A stretch of 64,000 bases of DNA from Rhynchopus sp. YZ270_cl-10 (taxonomy: Eukaryota; Euglenozoa; Diplonemea; Diplonemida; Diplonemidae): NCBI GenBank assembly GCA_964035575.1, contig OZ037881.1, positions 744,001-808,000 of the forward strand, in the 5' to 3' direction. The notes under the pieces are model-generated. The model was not told the DNA's origin and made no database searches. It worked only from the letters and a program-made list of their open reading frames with translations. The translations under genes and the position numbers were made by a program. Positions 42,281-53,840 of this stretch are shown here, piece after piece (position 1 is the stretch's first letter; each line of letters starts with the position of its first letter).

Positions 42281-43116
42281 ATGGGAGGAGACGAGATCAG
42301 CATCCGCACCCGCAAGTTCATGTACAACGCTCTTCTCGGGCGCAAGCAGTTCGTGATCGACCTCAGCCACTCGAAGAGGGGAACCGTCCCGAAGTCTGAG
42401 ATCCAGAAGAAGGTCGCCGAGATGTACAAGGTGCAGGACGAGAACTGCGTCGCTGTGTTCGGATTCCGTAACCACTTCGGAGGAGGTAAGATCACCGGAT
42501 TCGGACTTATCTACGACACTGTATGTTGCCCACTGTTTTTCACCCCCATTTTTCTGTCTCAAAAAAAAAAAAAAGAGCAATTTTTTTTTGAAAGTATTTC
42601 ACGCATGATTCTGTGTATTTTTTAGAATACCCCACCACAGTATCTGTAAGCACCTTTTTATCCACCATCCACTACAGCTTGCCCAGGCCAAGAAGATTGA
42701 GCCCCGCTTCCGTCTTCTCCGTAACGGACTTACCACCAAGAAGGTTTGTGAACATTTTCTGAACATTTTCTTTCTGGAAGCGGTCTTATTTTCCCCTTGA
42801 GGGTACCGCCAATTCATCGGCTTGCATTGTGCCAGAACCCGTCCTCAGACAGGTGAATGCTGATACAACAACAACAAAATATAACATCTGGGATAACTCC
42901 AAACCCTTTCCCCCCCTTTTCCCTTTAGGGGACCCCTTTCAATGTATCGTACCCCGGTAGGTGAAATAACTCCTGATTTTTTTTCTGAATGTATTCAACA
43001 TTTTTTTCTCTCTTCAACAGGACACCAACCGTAAGCAGCTGAAGGAGAGGAAGAACAAGGCCAAGAAGTACCGTGGTCTGGCCAAGATCAACGGACCCAA
43101 GAAGAAGAAGAACTAA
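42281..43116 (+). CDS. RPS24: Ribosomal protein eS24, copy 2, three exons
   Basis: Exons are 42281-42520, 42678-42743 and 43021-43116, giving 133 residues. By eye every exon base equals copy 1, including silent sites. The first 31 nt and last 27 nt of intron 1 are also the same, while intron centres (157 and 277 nt in total) and the 5' flank differ. This points to recent conversion or strong constraint on the exons. The 5' flank has CCCCAG and TTTTAG acceptor-like sites within 35 nt of the ATG. Confidence 0.96.
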
Positions 43117-43839
43117 GCTGTTTCGTCACCGCTTTAGGAATTATGCTCTCATGAGAGCAGATATAGCATACGCAATTTTTTTCTTCTTACAAAACTTTGC
43201 GTGTGTCTGGGTGTACAAGCTTTTTGCTTGTGCGGAGAGAACTCTTAGTTTCATCCCGGGTTTGTGATATACATTTCGTTTATTGACGGGTCCAAAACTG
43301 TACAAGAACAGACAAAAAATACCGTCATACCAGGGCTCCTCTTCTATCAAGGCAGCTCTCAAAGAAAAAAAAATCATCAAGTAAAGAAACAGTGAGAATT
43401 AGTGATGAGAAGGACCACAATAAACGAATGACAACAAAATTATACAAAAAAAAAAGATTTCACTCCCCCCCCACCTTATTTTATCCCCGAGATCTTTGCA
43501 GAGGTGTTGGGTTTAGTTACCTAGGTTCGTTGGGGTGCACTTTTCCGGCTTCACTTTGTGAAGCAGCAATGTATCTGTGGGTTTAGCACGACAGCATACG
43601 TAGCATGTTGCAAGGATCCTTGTATGTGCCTGGTGAGGGGGGTAAGGTTAGCTCGAATTGTGACAGCCGACACAGCTGCATCCTGGAGTGCATGTCCCAC
43701 AAAAGTGCAAAATAATCGTTATGGAGGGGTTGCGTCAGCAGGGGTGTAGCCGTGCTGAGAGTAGATTATCGGGAGCGAGACGGGTGGCTTGTGGAGGGTT
43801 GGGGAGGGAGGGAGGGAGGGGAACAACCAGAGCGTGATT
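43117..43839. other. Intergenic, no gene seen; G-quadruplex motif at its right end
   Basis: Ordinary non-coding sequence follows eS24 copy 2. At about 43,799-43,822, four or more runs of GGG separated by single A form a canonical G-quadruplex motif. It ends within 20 bp of the breakpoint where the inverted duplication begins. Confidence 0.6.
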
Positions 43840-44696
43840 GAGAGTGCATGAGGGTACGGTCTGTGGTGCGGTGAGCATGGTGGTTGAAGACCTGTGGGCA
43901 GAGTAACGACGGCCGACCTGAGAGGAAGAAGCAGGTCAGGTGTCGCCGGTCTGGTTGGGGCGTGTTGGCTTCCGTACAGTGGGGGGGCGGGGTGGGTTGG
44001 GGTGGTGGAATGGTGCCGATCTGTGTCACGTTCTGTTGATGCGAGGTCTTATCATTCCTCCACCCCTTGGTACCGAGACGTATGCTGCCAGGCGAGACCC
44101 TCCTTTCCTATGGGTTCACTCATAGAGAAGGTTGAGGGTGGGTGGGTGGGGTAACACAGCTGCCTCCGAACGGTGCCGTTATTTCTTGCTTGCTTGCTTG
44201 GATGGGGTGAGGTGAGGTGAGGTGGGTTGTGTGGTGTTTGGTTGAGCTGTTGGCTCAAGGCCGACAATGGAGAGTGTTTTGGGTGGAGGAGGTGGTGTGG
44301 TGCTGGTGGTTGGTGAACGTGGCGGAGGTGGGCTTCTGGAGAAGTGTGAGTGAGTGAGTGGGTGGGTATTAATCAGGTTCCCTTTGAAGATCAGCCTTGT
44401 GCCAATCTCTCAAGAACCATTTGCCAAGAGCAGCCTGCAAATAAACCCCCTGATCGTCTCTGAGCAGGGTGCGGTGACTTGTTTGCTTGCTTGCTTGTTT
44501 GGGTGGGGTGGGGTAAGGTGGGTGGGATCCGTGGCATGTCTGGTTGAGCTGTTGGGTGCGACGCATGGGAGCTTCAATGTGTCCATGTCTGCAGCGGACT
44601 TGAAGCTGCCTGTCCGCTTTGCACCTCCAGGGTCAGATGAGTTTGCAGAGAAGACAAACGAAGAGTGGTCCTCTGTGCTGCAGGTGGCGAGCAGGG
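43840..44696 (+). repeat. Inverted segmental duplication, right arm, with coiled-coil gene fragment
   Basis: This is the reverse complement of 21,458-22,435. From about 44,567 it encodes THGSFNVSMSAADLKLPV through LQVASR, the N-terminal part of the coiled-coil gene at 19,329-21,659, then stops matching. A region of about 100 bp that includes the gene's start codon is missing, so the fragment is a pseudogene piece. Confidence 0.9.
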
Positions 44697-45414
44697 TGGG
44701 GCCCTTACCTAGGTTTTTGTTTTTTTTGGGGGGTTAGCTATTCCTTGCCACACTCACGGGATGAAGTGTGCCGTCTGTATTCCCTCCACTGGCTGGAGGT
44801 ATGCGGGACTATTCTGTATTGTCCTCAGGGAGGTAAACGTCCCTGCCCCTACTAATGCAACTTTACCCTGGCTAGGGTCTACATGCGGGCCAGTGGCTTC
44901 CCCATGCTATGAAGGGTGTTTGCACTCAGAGCATGAAACAGCGACCAATAGTCAGGCCAGACTTGCTCTGCTGTGCCTTAGCCTGCTCTGCCACACCTTG
45001 GGGGGTTAGGGTGTACCACGTCCATATAAATCCCCAAGAGAGGGTGAGGCTCCACTGTCGGTACAGCGTGGGACGCCAAGAGAGAGAGGTTGTGATTCCC
45101 CTCCCTGCTCTCTTGTCTCGGTAATGGTGCCTCAAGCGTTGGGTGCAGCGAACGGGAGTACCTGGCAGCAGGATGTGGACCGCCGGCTGCCGAGCGGCTG
45201 TGAACCACTACGGTGCGGGCAAGCCATTAGGTTTCCTTTTACACCTTCCGCAGGGTTCTTGGATGGCTCATCGTACGTGAGTCAGTCAGAGGTGCTGTAT
45301 CAACGGCTACCATTTTTTTTGAAATCCATCTTACTCCTCCTTCACCTATTTTTTGCTGTCATAGAAGTCAATACACCGGACACGCAGTGCGTGTCTCAGC
45401 TACGATAACGTCAG
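44697..45414. other. Intergenic block of GC-richer sequence ending in an F4 repeat
   Basis: From the duplication end to the phosphatase gene the sequence is moderately GC-rich. The F4 repeat at 45,182-45,320 shares GCCGGCTGCCGAGCGGCTGT and CGTACGTGAGTCAGTCAGAG, then ATCAACGGCTACC and a T-run with 24,501-24,671 (minus strand). The part before it may be the unmatched body of a longer copy of the same repeat. No protein frame is convincing. Confidence 0.55.
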
Positions 45415-48400
45415 ATGGAGCTTTCGTGTGATGATGACCTCCGCACAGTGATAGGGACTGGCAGTGGGCTGCAGCCTGACTACTGCAACCAGGAGCCGCC
45501 GTCACTGTCGGCACACTGCTCTCCGTTGAGGCTGCACCAGACCACACACGACCCAAACGCACGTCCGTACGCGCCTGCAGGCAGCGGTGTCCTGCTCCCC
45601 CCCTCAAGCTCAACGGAGGTGTACGAGGACCTGAAGCACAGCCTCCTGCAGCGCAAGAAGGACCTCTTCTACTCCGCCCTCGAGGAGCCGCTCCTCCTCT
45701 CCAGCGACGCCACCGATCCACACACTGCAACACGCTCCAACACCGCCACCTCGCAGTGGCACGCCGCCGCCACCTTGTCGCAGCCCGGCTCCACATATTA
45801 CGATTCTGATGGCTCTCAGCCGATTGCAAGCCCTCTCTCCACAGATCTTGCTGGGTACCGCTTTCCACTACCCCAACTATCGCCTATAGAAGATGAAGAC
45901 GGCCTCGCACAGAGTAGTGGGCCGAAGGAACTGGGCATGGGGCAGAGCACGACGCTGCTATATGGGGGCGACACACATCACCCGCACGTCTTTGCTGAGG
46001 CGGCAGGTGCACGGAGGCGCAGCGTCGCGTCCAAGACGATGAAGGTGAAGACCGTGTACACGCACATCCCGTTCCAGATGGGTCTCCTCTTCCTCCTAGC
46101 GGTGGACATCGGCTGTACAGTGGCGCTGTGCTTTGTGGACGAAGTCTCGGACGCGGCACTGGCGTTGCGTGTTGTGGTGCTCCTGACCACGTTCATCTTC
46201 TTTGTGGAGATGACGCTGCTCCGTATCATTACAGAGGGGTTCCACTCGATGTTCTTACACCACACCTTGAAGCGGAAGAGGAAGTTTCATAATATTCTGA
46301 CTGCAAGCGTGACGACAAGTGCTCTTATTGTGGAGTGCATTTTTGTTGGCGGTTTCGTACACTCAATCATCATCCCAACGATATTTCGGTTAGTAAAGGA
46401 CCTGCTGGTGTTGTACGAAAAGCTGAAGCAGGGTGCACAGATTTCTGAGATACAAGTATCACAGTGTCGACGAAGGTGTGTGTGCATTCCCCTCCCCAAG
46501 CCCCCTTTTAATATTATTGAATATCGCCGTTGCTGTGCCTGCTTTTTTCCTTGACGGGAGGGGTAGGGGAACGTTTGTTTCTTTTTGTTTTTTTCCCCAG
46601 CAGCTTTGGGGTGGGTGTGCGAAACCTCCAGGAGAGCTCATTGGACTCAAAAACGGCAGATGGCCCTCACGCAGAAGGAATTAATCTGCGCCACCAGACG
46701 GAAACCCCCCCTCCGTAGCAACTTGCTGCGAGGGTCAACGGACCTGATGTCCTGGTTACATTTGTGCTTCAGGAATGAAGCCTTGCGGTTGACACTTAAG
46801 AACTCTCTGACAACGGACAACGAATTCGCAACCGAAAACGTGCTGTCCGGTTGGTTGTCACTTGGTGGGATCGCCAGAGTAGACAGAATCACCCCAGCCA
46901 GAGGGTTGCCATTCTTCTCCTGCTTTTCTGATTTTCTGCTTTCTAATACTCTGCGGCAGTCCTGTGCAGTTGGTTCTCTGACCCCAGTTTGAGAGCATAG
47001 GTTCTGTACCTGTCCCACCCATTCTTTGTAAGTGTGCAGGGAGGGTGGCATTGAGGGAGTGAGATCCAACTCACCCGAGTTTGTTTCTATCATGATATTT
47101 ACTCTAGTTTGGTAAGTAATATCCGGAGGGGATGTTTTCTTTTAGAACCAAGAACCCATCGCAACCCACCTGCCTCGCGGATGATGATACAAGAAGAATA
47201 TTCGCTACTTCCGACACCCTCAGGGTGAATGTAAACAAATCTTCATTACAACCTTTAATGACTGACACACAGCTTATATTTCATGTTTCGATTTTTAGAC
47301 GTTGTGTGCACGTGACACATTCATCGTTCAAGTTTTTTTGTTGGGGGATTTTTTTTTTTTGCTGTCCATTTTCTGTGCACATGATGAAACACACCCTTGG
47401 TCCGTGTTTAAGAGTGCCTTGTGCACGATGCTGCCAACAGAGGGCGCTGAAGCACAGTTTGGTTCGTTCGACATCGGCTTGAAGAAGGCTGCTACACCGG
47501 GTGCCAGTGCTTCGCACTGCAATGAGCTGGCACCACGGATGCTGGCCAAGATACATCAGGAGAGCACACTTCGATTTTCATGTGTGACGTGTTCGTGATG
47601 AAATATTAGGTTCCAAGTCTTCTTTCCAATGAGCGGCTGTGGGGTAACCCTCTGCAGTCCTGATTCTTTTGTACCTCAACGCTGACAGTTTCATGCTGAG
47701 ACACACCTCTTCCATCCACACACGACGCTGTTGGAAGCGGCTTGTATCTCCCACTGCCAGGCTGTCGTCCTGCTGTGAGGTCATAAAGACTGCAAGATTT
47801 GTCTGCCTGCTTTGTCTGTTTCCTTCCTCTTTTCCTGTGCACATGATGAAACACACCCTTGGTCCGTGTTTAAGAGTGCCTTGTGCACGATGCTGCCAAC
47901 AGAGGGCGCTGACGCACAGCTTGGTTCGTTTCACCTTCCACCTTCCACCTCACACACCACCCTCGCTGTCGTTGCGCCTTGTGTTCCTTACATTGCAACG
48001 TGAAACCAGGTGGGAAACAAGACCTTTGCTGAGGCCGCATGCGGTGGAACCAGTGCTCTGCTTTGCAGTGCGCTGGTGCCACGGAATGTTGCTGAGACAT
48101 GCCCTATGTAATAACCCTTTTGAATGTAACTTAACGGAACTATTCTTATAGCAAACTATTGCCAACTCCCACCACTTACAGATACATTGCGAATGGGTAC
48201 GATCTCGACCTGACGTACATCACAGACCGTTTGATCGCTATGTCGTGGCCCTCTCAGTCGTATGAGGCACTGTATCGCAACCACATGTCGGATGTTGTGT
48301 CCTTCTTTGACGCAAACCACCCGAACCATTACCGTGTGTACAATTTGTGCAGCGAACGGCACTACCCATCAAGCCATTTCCATGGGCGTGTGGAGCGGGT

Positions 48401-49364
48401 GGCGATTGACGACCACCAGCCGTGCAACCTTACAATGATACATGAGTTCTGTGTGTCTGCGGACGCGTATCTGAAGGAGGACCCGAAGAATGTGATTGTG
48501 GTGCACTGCAAAGGAGGCAAGGGGCGTACAGGCATGATGTGTGTGTCCTACATGGTGTGGTGCGGGTTGCAGGACAACGTCGAAGAGGCGCGACAAAAGT
48601 TTGGTGAGATGCGTACCGAGATCGGCTCCCCGAAGGTGCAGACCGTGGAGAGCCCCTCACAGAACCAGTACCTCCGATACTACGAGAAGTGTTTGATCAA
48701 AAAGCACAACCGAGCAGGCAAGCTCACCGTGCGCTTCCAGCCGCCCATCCTGCGCTCGCTTTTCATCGAGAAGGTGACGCTGGGTCCTCTCCCGAAACAG
48801 TACATCCGCTGCCCACACAAATTTGTGGCAGGGCTTGTGGCAGGCACATCGGGCAAGGTGCTCTGGTCGTCAAAGGATATCAGCACGGAAGGGGGTGATG
48901 TGAAGTCGCCCACCCATGGGTCTACAAATGTACGTCGTTTTAGCAAAATGACGAGCCAGGACCGTGGTGCGCCGATACAGTTTGGTGAGTACACAGTGCT
49001 GGTGTCGACGGAGAGCGACTGCTTCGCGGAGGTGACGTCGTATAGGAAGTTCACCCCGAAGGAGTTCTTGCGGGCGATAAAGGGGGAGACGCTTCCGTCT
49101 GCGTACTATGTGTGGCTGCAGTACGACCTCTCCAGCGTGCCGCCAGTGTCCGGCGACGTGCGCTTCCACTGGACCCTCGATAATACATCCTGGAGCCAGT
49201 CTATCGTCTGGTGTTGGTTCCACACCTCCTTTGTTGACCCTTCAGAAGGTGTATCTCTAACACGCCCCAACGTCGACGGCGCGCACAAGGACAACGAACA
49301 CTTGAAGTACTGTCCAAACTTCATCATGAAGATTGATGTTGCTGAGGCAGAGGCGCTGGGGTAG
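45415..49364 (+). CDS. Voltage-sensing phosphatase (VSD + PTEN-like), two exons
   Basis: Exons are 45415-46475 and 48182-49364, joined across a 1.7-kb intron (GTGTGT...CACTTACAG); 747 residues. The junction makes VSQCRRRYIANGYDLDLTYI, equivalent to the VSD-phosphatase linker of Ci-VSP and TPTE (NKRRYxxDGFDLDLTY). In animals the voltage sensor drives 3- and 5-phosphoinositide dephosphorylation at the plasma membrane. Residues 1-210 are low-complexity. S1 is about 219-242, S2 248-272 (FFVEMTLLRIITEG), S3 291-312 and S4 313-335. S4 reads FRLVKDLLVLYEKLKQ and lacks the regular Arg-every-third pattern, and the conserved Asp of S3 (NxxD) is not evident, so voltage sensing may be weak or lost. The phosphatase has NLCSERHY and the active-site loop HCKGGKGRTG (462-471; Cys463, Arg469), whose GG is typical of VSPs rather than PTEN (AG). 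A C2-like domain follows (about 510-735). Confidence 0.9.
46476..48181 (+). other. Large intron of the voltage-sensing phosphatase, with a 95-bp direct repeat
   Basis: This is by far the longest intron seen here. Segments 47,374-47,468 and 47,836-47,930 are direct copies with about two differences over 95 bp. They share TGTGCACATGATGAAACACA and CTGCCAACAGAGGGCGCTGA, and weaker similarity continues to their 3' sides. An antisense open frame at 46,647-47,093 (148 codons, MIETNSGELDLTPSMPPSLH) has protein-like composition, but I recognise nothing in it; it may be a transposon remnant. Confidence 0.7.
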
Positions 49365-50663
49365 GGGGTGTAGGGGTGGGTGTGGGGTGTTATGTCTCTC
49401 TTTTTTTTACATTTTGTACAACTTTGTTTCCCTCCCAAAAATTCCGATTACCTTTAGAGAATCGTAAGAGAATTCCTGTATATTGGTTGTGTTTGCATTC
49501 TGAATCTGCGTAAGGACGATCATTTATTCGCATGATTGGGGTCCACCAGGTTCACCGGTTATGTACCAAGGTCTACTGTGACGAGAGGGCTTTGTATTTT
49601 TTGAAGGCAAATTTGTTAAGGTCTCAGGGTATGAGCATCTCAGGCTCATCTTACCAGCTCTGTTGTCGTTTTCTTGTCATATTTTTCTATGAGAGATTTT
49701 TCTTTTCTTGGCTTGCCGCGGGCCCCTCTGAGACTTCATGTACCTAGTACTGGGATCGATATTACATTAGACTTTACACAAACATCAAAGGGGGCCTAGA
49801 TAGCACAGTCGTGCCCTTTGCGCCTTCGCTCAGGGTTGGTCCCAATAGAATAGGGAGGGTCGCTATCCCTGATAGGGTGCACAACACTCTTTTTGTAAAC
49901 TTAGACAAAATTTCGGTTCTTTTCCCCGAAAACGATTTCCCCTCCTTTATTCCCGCCAAAAGTAGCTTCATTTGGAGTATTTTTTGATTCCCGCAATTTT
50001 TTTTTTTTTTGGCGAGGCTTCTCTCCTGCGTCTGGCAACTGGGAGTTATGGGTGGGTGGGGTGAAGTGGAGTGGTTTTGTTCTCTAGCTGCCTGCTGATA
50101 CACATGGGGGGGGTTTTTTTCTTCAATACGTTTTTTCTTCCTCAAGGCTTTTTCGAGACTAAGCATGACTTAGACTCATCTGACAGACTTTGTCTCGGGG
50201 GGTTTTTTTAATTGTACGATAGCAGTTGTGATATAGCCTATGGTATTTTACAGCAGAACATGTGGAGACTACTTGACACAGAGAGACCTGGGGTTGTCTT
50301 TCAAAATTTTCTTTTTTGTTTTTTTAGAACCTATTGTGTGAGGATCACTCCTCTATGGTCCTCCTCATGCTCTCCCATGTTTATGCTCTTCACAAGCATG
50401 GGGGAAAAAATACGGTGCAGCTTTAACACTGCATATCCAAACTTCCCATCATTCCCAGCCCACCCCCTGTATGATCTGTTAATGACTACCACCCTCACCA
50501 TTATTCTGTTGCCCATATGTGGTGCAAGGAGAAGATTGTCAAAAGGCTTCCCCCTATTTTTTTTTGTTCTTCTTTTCCACATTCATCTCACTCCTTCCTT
50601 GGACACTATTGTGCATTTTTTTTTACACCACACCCCTTTCCAGCACACACAAACTCAATCAGC
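49365..50663. other. Intergenic 1.3 kb with F3 and F1 copies
   Basis: No gene is seen. An F3 repeat (49,531-49,600: ATGATTGGGGTCCACC, then GACGAGAGGGCTTTGTATTT) is followed directly by a weak F1 copy (49,616-49,662, ending GGCTCATCTTACCAGCTC). Another F1 copy lies at 50,154-50,200 (GAGACTAAGCATGACTTAGA, then CTCATCTGACAGAC). Both F1 copies are in the sense of the neighbouring genes. Confidence 0.55.
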
Positions 50664-53600
50664 ATGGCTGAGGACAAAGACATTGAGCGGGTGTTGTCCC
50701 GCATCAAGCTTGTAGGAGCGAAGACGAAGGAGGGGTGTTTTTCGACGACGTACAAGAAGCTCTACAGCGATGAGAGGATCAGCGACCGCTTTGATGTTGC
50801 GTACTTGGGGACATTGCTGCGGGCTGCGAAGAGGCAGAAGTACCTGCACTACGCTGGTGCTGCGCTCATGCAGGGTGCCTCAGACAGCCTCGAGATCGTA
50901 GTGTACCCAGACGAGCTCCGTGGGGTGGGCATTGCAGAGATTGAGTCACGCAACAAAGCGCCTGAACCAAGCAACAAAGTGGAGAAGGTCGGCCACGCAG
51001 GTGCTGTCGGCAAAATTGGCGCAAAATTTCAGCGCCAAGAAGAACGGGCACAGGCTGCCGCCGAACAGGAGACCACAAAGAAACCTCTTAAAACGTATGA
51101 AAAAAAAAACAGCAACGCCTTTTGCTTACACGCAGTGTTATTAGAAACTGAATATGATTACTACCGACACTAATTTGTCGTCACACAGTTTCCTTTTGAA
51201 TCATTCTCCCCAATTATCACGGTGCGCCACCCAGGGAAAGAGCCTAAATGGCTTCCTAAAATGGCTGCGGTCAATGAAAACACAAATTAGTGGCAAAATG
51301 TTTGTTCAATTGATTTTTTTTTTGTGGGGCAAATTATAAACACTTCTAATCGCACAGCCCCTCGGTGTTGGCGAAGGCTAACCAATTCGAATCCGGTGGC
51401 AGCAAAGTTTCCGCAAAGTTCCAACAAGATGTCGATGCCGCAAGCAGCAACAAGAACGTCTCTGGACGCACCACGTCACAGACCGCATCCACCACAGCGA
51501 AGAAGTTTGTTGCTGCTGACGACGACGACAGCGACTCCGAGGAAGAACGCCGCCAGAAGGCAGAACGCAAGGCAAAGAAGGCTGCAGAGAAGTCTAAGAA
51601 GGCAGACCCTACACCCGCACCCACACCCACACCTGCAAAGAAACCCAAATTCACCCCAGTCGCTGACGACGAAGAGATCGACTCTGATGAGGAACGCCGC
51701 CAAAAGGCAGAGAAGAAGAAGCTGAAGTTTAAGCCTGTTGTTGCGGAGGATGACGACGACAACTCTGAGGAGGAACGGATGCAGAAGGCGGCAAGGAAGA
51801 AGGAGAAAGCGGCGCGGGTTGCTGCTGCTGCTGCCGCTGCTGAGGCTGCTGCGGCAGCTGAGACGGCGAAGCCTGCACAGGCAGATGAGGACGAAGAAGA
51901 CGAAGAGGCAGAACGTGCTCGCCGTAAGGCACTGCGCAAGCAGGAACGTGAAAAGCGTCGTCTCGAAGAGGAGCGTGCTGCAGCAGAAGAGGCAGAGGAG
52001 GCCCAACGCATTGCCGAGAGGGAACAGCGCCGCCAAGAGAAGGAACGTCGTCGTGCCGAAGAAGCAGAAGAAAAGGAAAAGAAGGAGGACGCAGCACCGC
52101 AAAAGAAGATTGGGAAGGTCTCCACTGCCTTCCTCGACAATGCTGCTGCGAAGGAGGATGAAGAGCGGGCACGCATGAAGGAAGAACGCAAACGGCAAGA
52201 AAAGCTTGAAAAGGAAAAGCAATTCGAACGCGAACGGAAGGCGAAAGCGAAACGCGACAAAAGCGAGGTTGAGGCAGAAAAGGAAGAAATCCGCGCCATG
52301 CGCGAACGCGTCAAACAAGAACAAGAACAGAAGGAGGAACAAGACGACCTGGAGCAGGCTGCAGCAGAGCGCAAAGCAAAACGCGCTGAGAAGCGTGCCC
52401 GCGAGGCAGCAGCAGCAGCAGCAGCAGCTGAGGAGGAAGAGGAAGAAGCCGAGGAGCAACGCCGCAAGGAAGAGAGAAAGAGGGAGAAGAAGGAGAAGAA
52501 GAAGGCCGAGGCCGAGCCTGCTGCTGCCACCCCTCTCCCTGGGATGATGGGCGCACCGATGCCTGCAGGCATGCTCAAGAAGAACAAACGCCACGTCGAA
52601 GAAGAGGAAGACCACCACCACAGCAACCTCCCTTCCGGTGCCGTCCCAATGCCTGGAATGGCTATGATGGGTGCAGCGATGCCCGCAGCACTCCGCAAGC
52701 CCAAAAAAGAAAGAAAAGCTGCCGAAGAAGAAGAGGAGGAACAGATCAAGCCGGCACAGCGCTCCCACAACAAACTTCCCCCAGGGGCAGTACCGATGCC
52801 TGGTATGGCGATGTTCGCTGCACAGCCGGCCAAAGAAAAAAAAGAAAAGAAGCAAGCGAAGCCCGAATCTGAGGAAGAAGAAGAAGCCCCGAAGAAGGAA
52901 GTCAAGAAGCAGAAGAAGGTCGAGGAGGTGAAGAAGGAGGTGGAGGAGGTGAAGGAGGTTAAGAAGGAGAAGAAGAAGGCAAAGCCTGTGGACTCTTCCT
53001 CAGAGGACGATGACGATGAGATGGAGAGGCGCCTCCGTGAAAAGCAGAAGCAGCTTCAAAAGAAGAAGGCCGAACTTCAACGCAGACTTGCCCAAGAGGC
53101 AGAAGAGGAGTCTGAGGACTCTGACTGGGAGGAGAAGGCTAAGGCTAAAGCCAAGGCAAAGGCCAAGGCAAAGGCAAAAGCCGCTGCTGAGGCCGAGGCA
53201 GCAGCTGAGGCTGCTGCTGCTGCTGCTGCAGAGTCTGACTCTGAAGAGGAACCACCAGTTGTCGTCAAACCCACCAAAAAGCGTGCACCTACCCCCGAAC
53301 CTGAACCCGAATCAGAACCAGAAGTGGAGGAACCCGAACCTGAAGGCGATGGGGAAAGAGTGCTTCTTTCCGAACCAGAGTCTGAACCGGAACGCCCTAC
53401 TAAGCGCCCTGCGAAGAAGCTGTTGGACAGCAGCGACGACGACGATTCTCCAGTTGTAAAGAAGCGCACTGTCGCGGACTTGAAAACTAAGACAACCAAA
53501 TCTAAGGGCCTGGCAGCTGCAGCTAAAGACGCTAAAGAAGTGCCCAAAGCAAAGAAGGGTGAGTTTGACGAAGACTCCTCGTCAGATGAGGACTCTAAGC

Positions 53601-53840
53601 AGGCGTCAAAGTTTACTAAATTCCGTGTAGAGAACCAGGCCGTCACCTACGACGATGACGACGACGATGATGCCATGTTCAAACCTACAGTCAAGAAGGT
53701 ATGTGTCTGATACTTTGGCCAGCATCATAATGAATGAGGTGGTTTTGCACTTTCCAAGTTTTCTCCAATTTACACAGGCCTCTATCGCATCAAAACTCAA
53801 GGCCCGCCGTGCCATGGAATCTGACAGCGACTCTGACTAA
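50664..53840 (+). CDS. Costars-domain protein with very long Lys/Glu/Ala-rich region, three exons
   Basis: Exons are 50664-51094, 51358-53698 and 53778-53840, giving 944 residues. Residues 1-82 form a Costars domain (IERVLSRIKLVGAKTKEGCF, GTLLRAAKRQKYLHYAGAAL, LMQGASDSLEIVVYPDE), the fold of ABRACL and the STARS C-terminus, which regulates actin. The remaining 860 residues are highly charged with K/E/A/R blocks, predicted long single helices or coiled coil, SDSEEE acidic patches, and three spaced repeats built on LPGMMGAPMPAGML and GAVPMPGMAM (about residues 575-690). The end, from exon 3, is RRAMESDSDSD. Costars proteins are usually only about 80-200 residues or have the domain at the C-terminus, so this architecture is unusual. 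Splicing joins KPLKT to PSVLAKANQ. CCCCTTTCCAG lies 20 nt before the ATG. The long antisense frames here arise from codon bias. Confidence 0.85.

Noticed and set aside
46647-47093. Antisense gene within the VSP intron
   Set aside because: Composition is protein-like, but there is no recognised domain and no supporting signals, so it is not listed as a gene.
51346-52905. Antisense frame of 519 codons opposite the Costars-domain gene
   Set aside because: It is a Ser/Phe/Ala-rich mirror of K/E/A codons. The sense frame has a recognisable domain and spliced exons.
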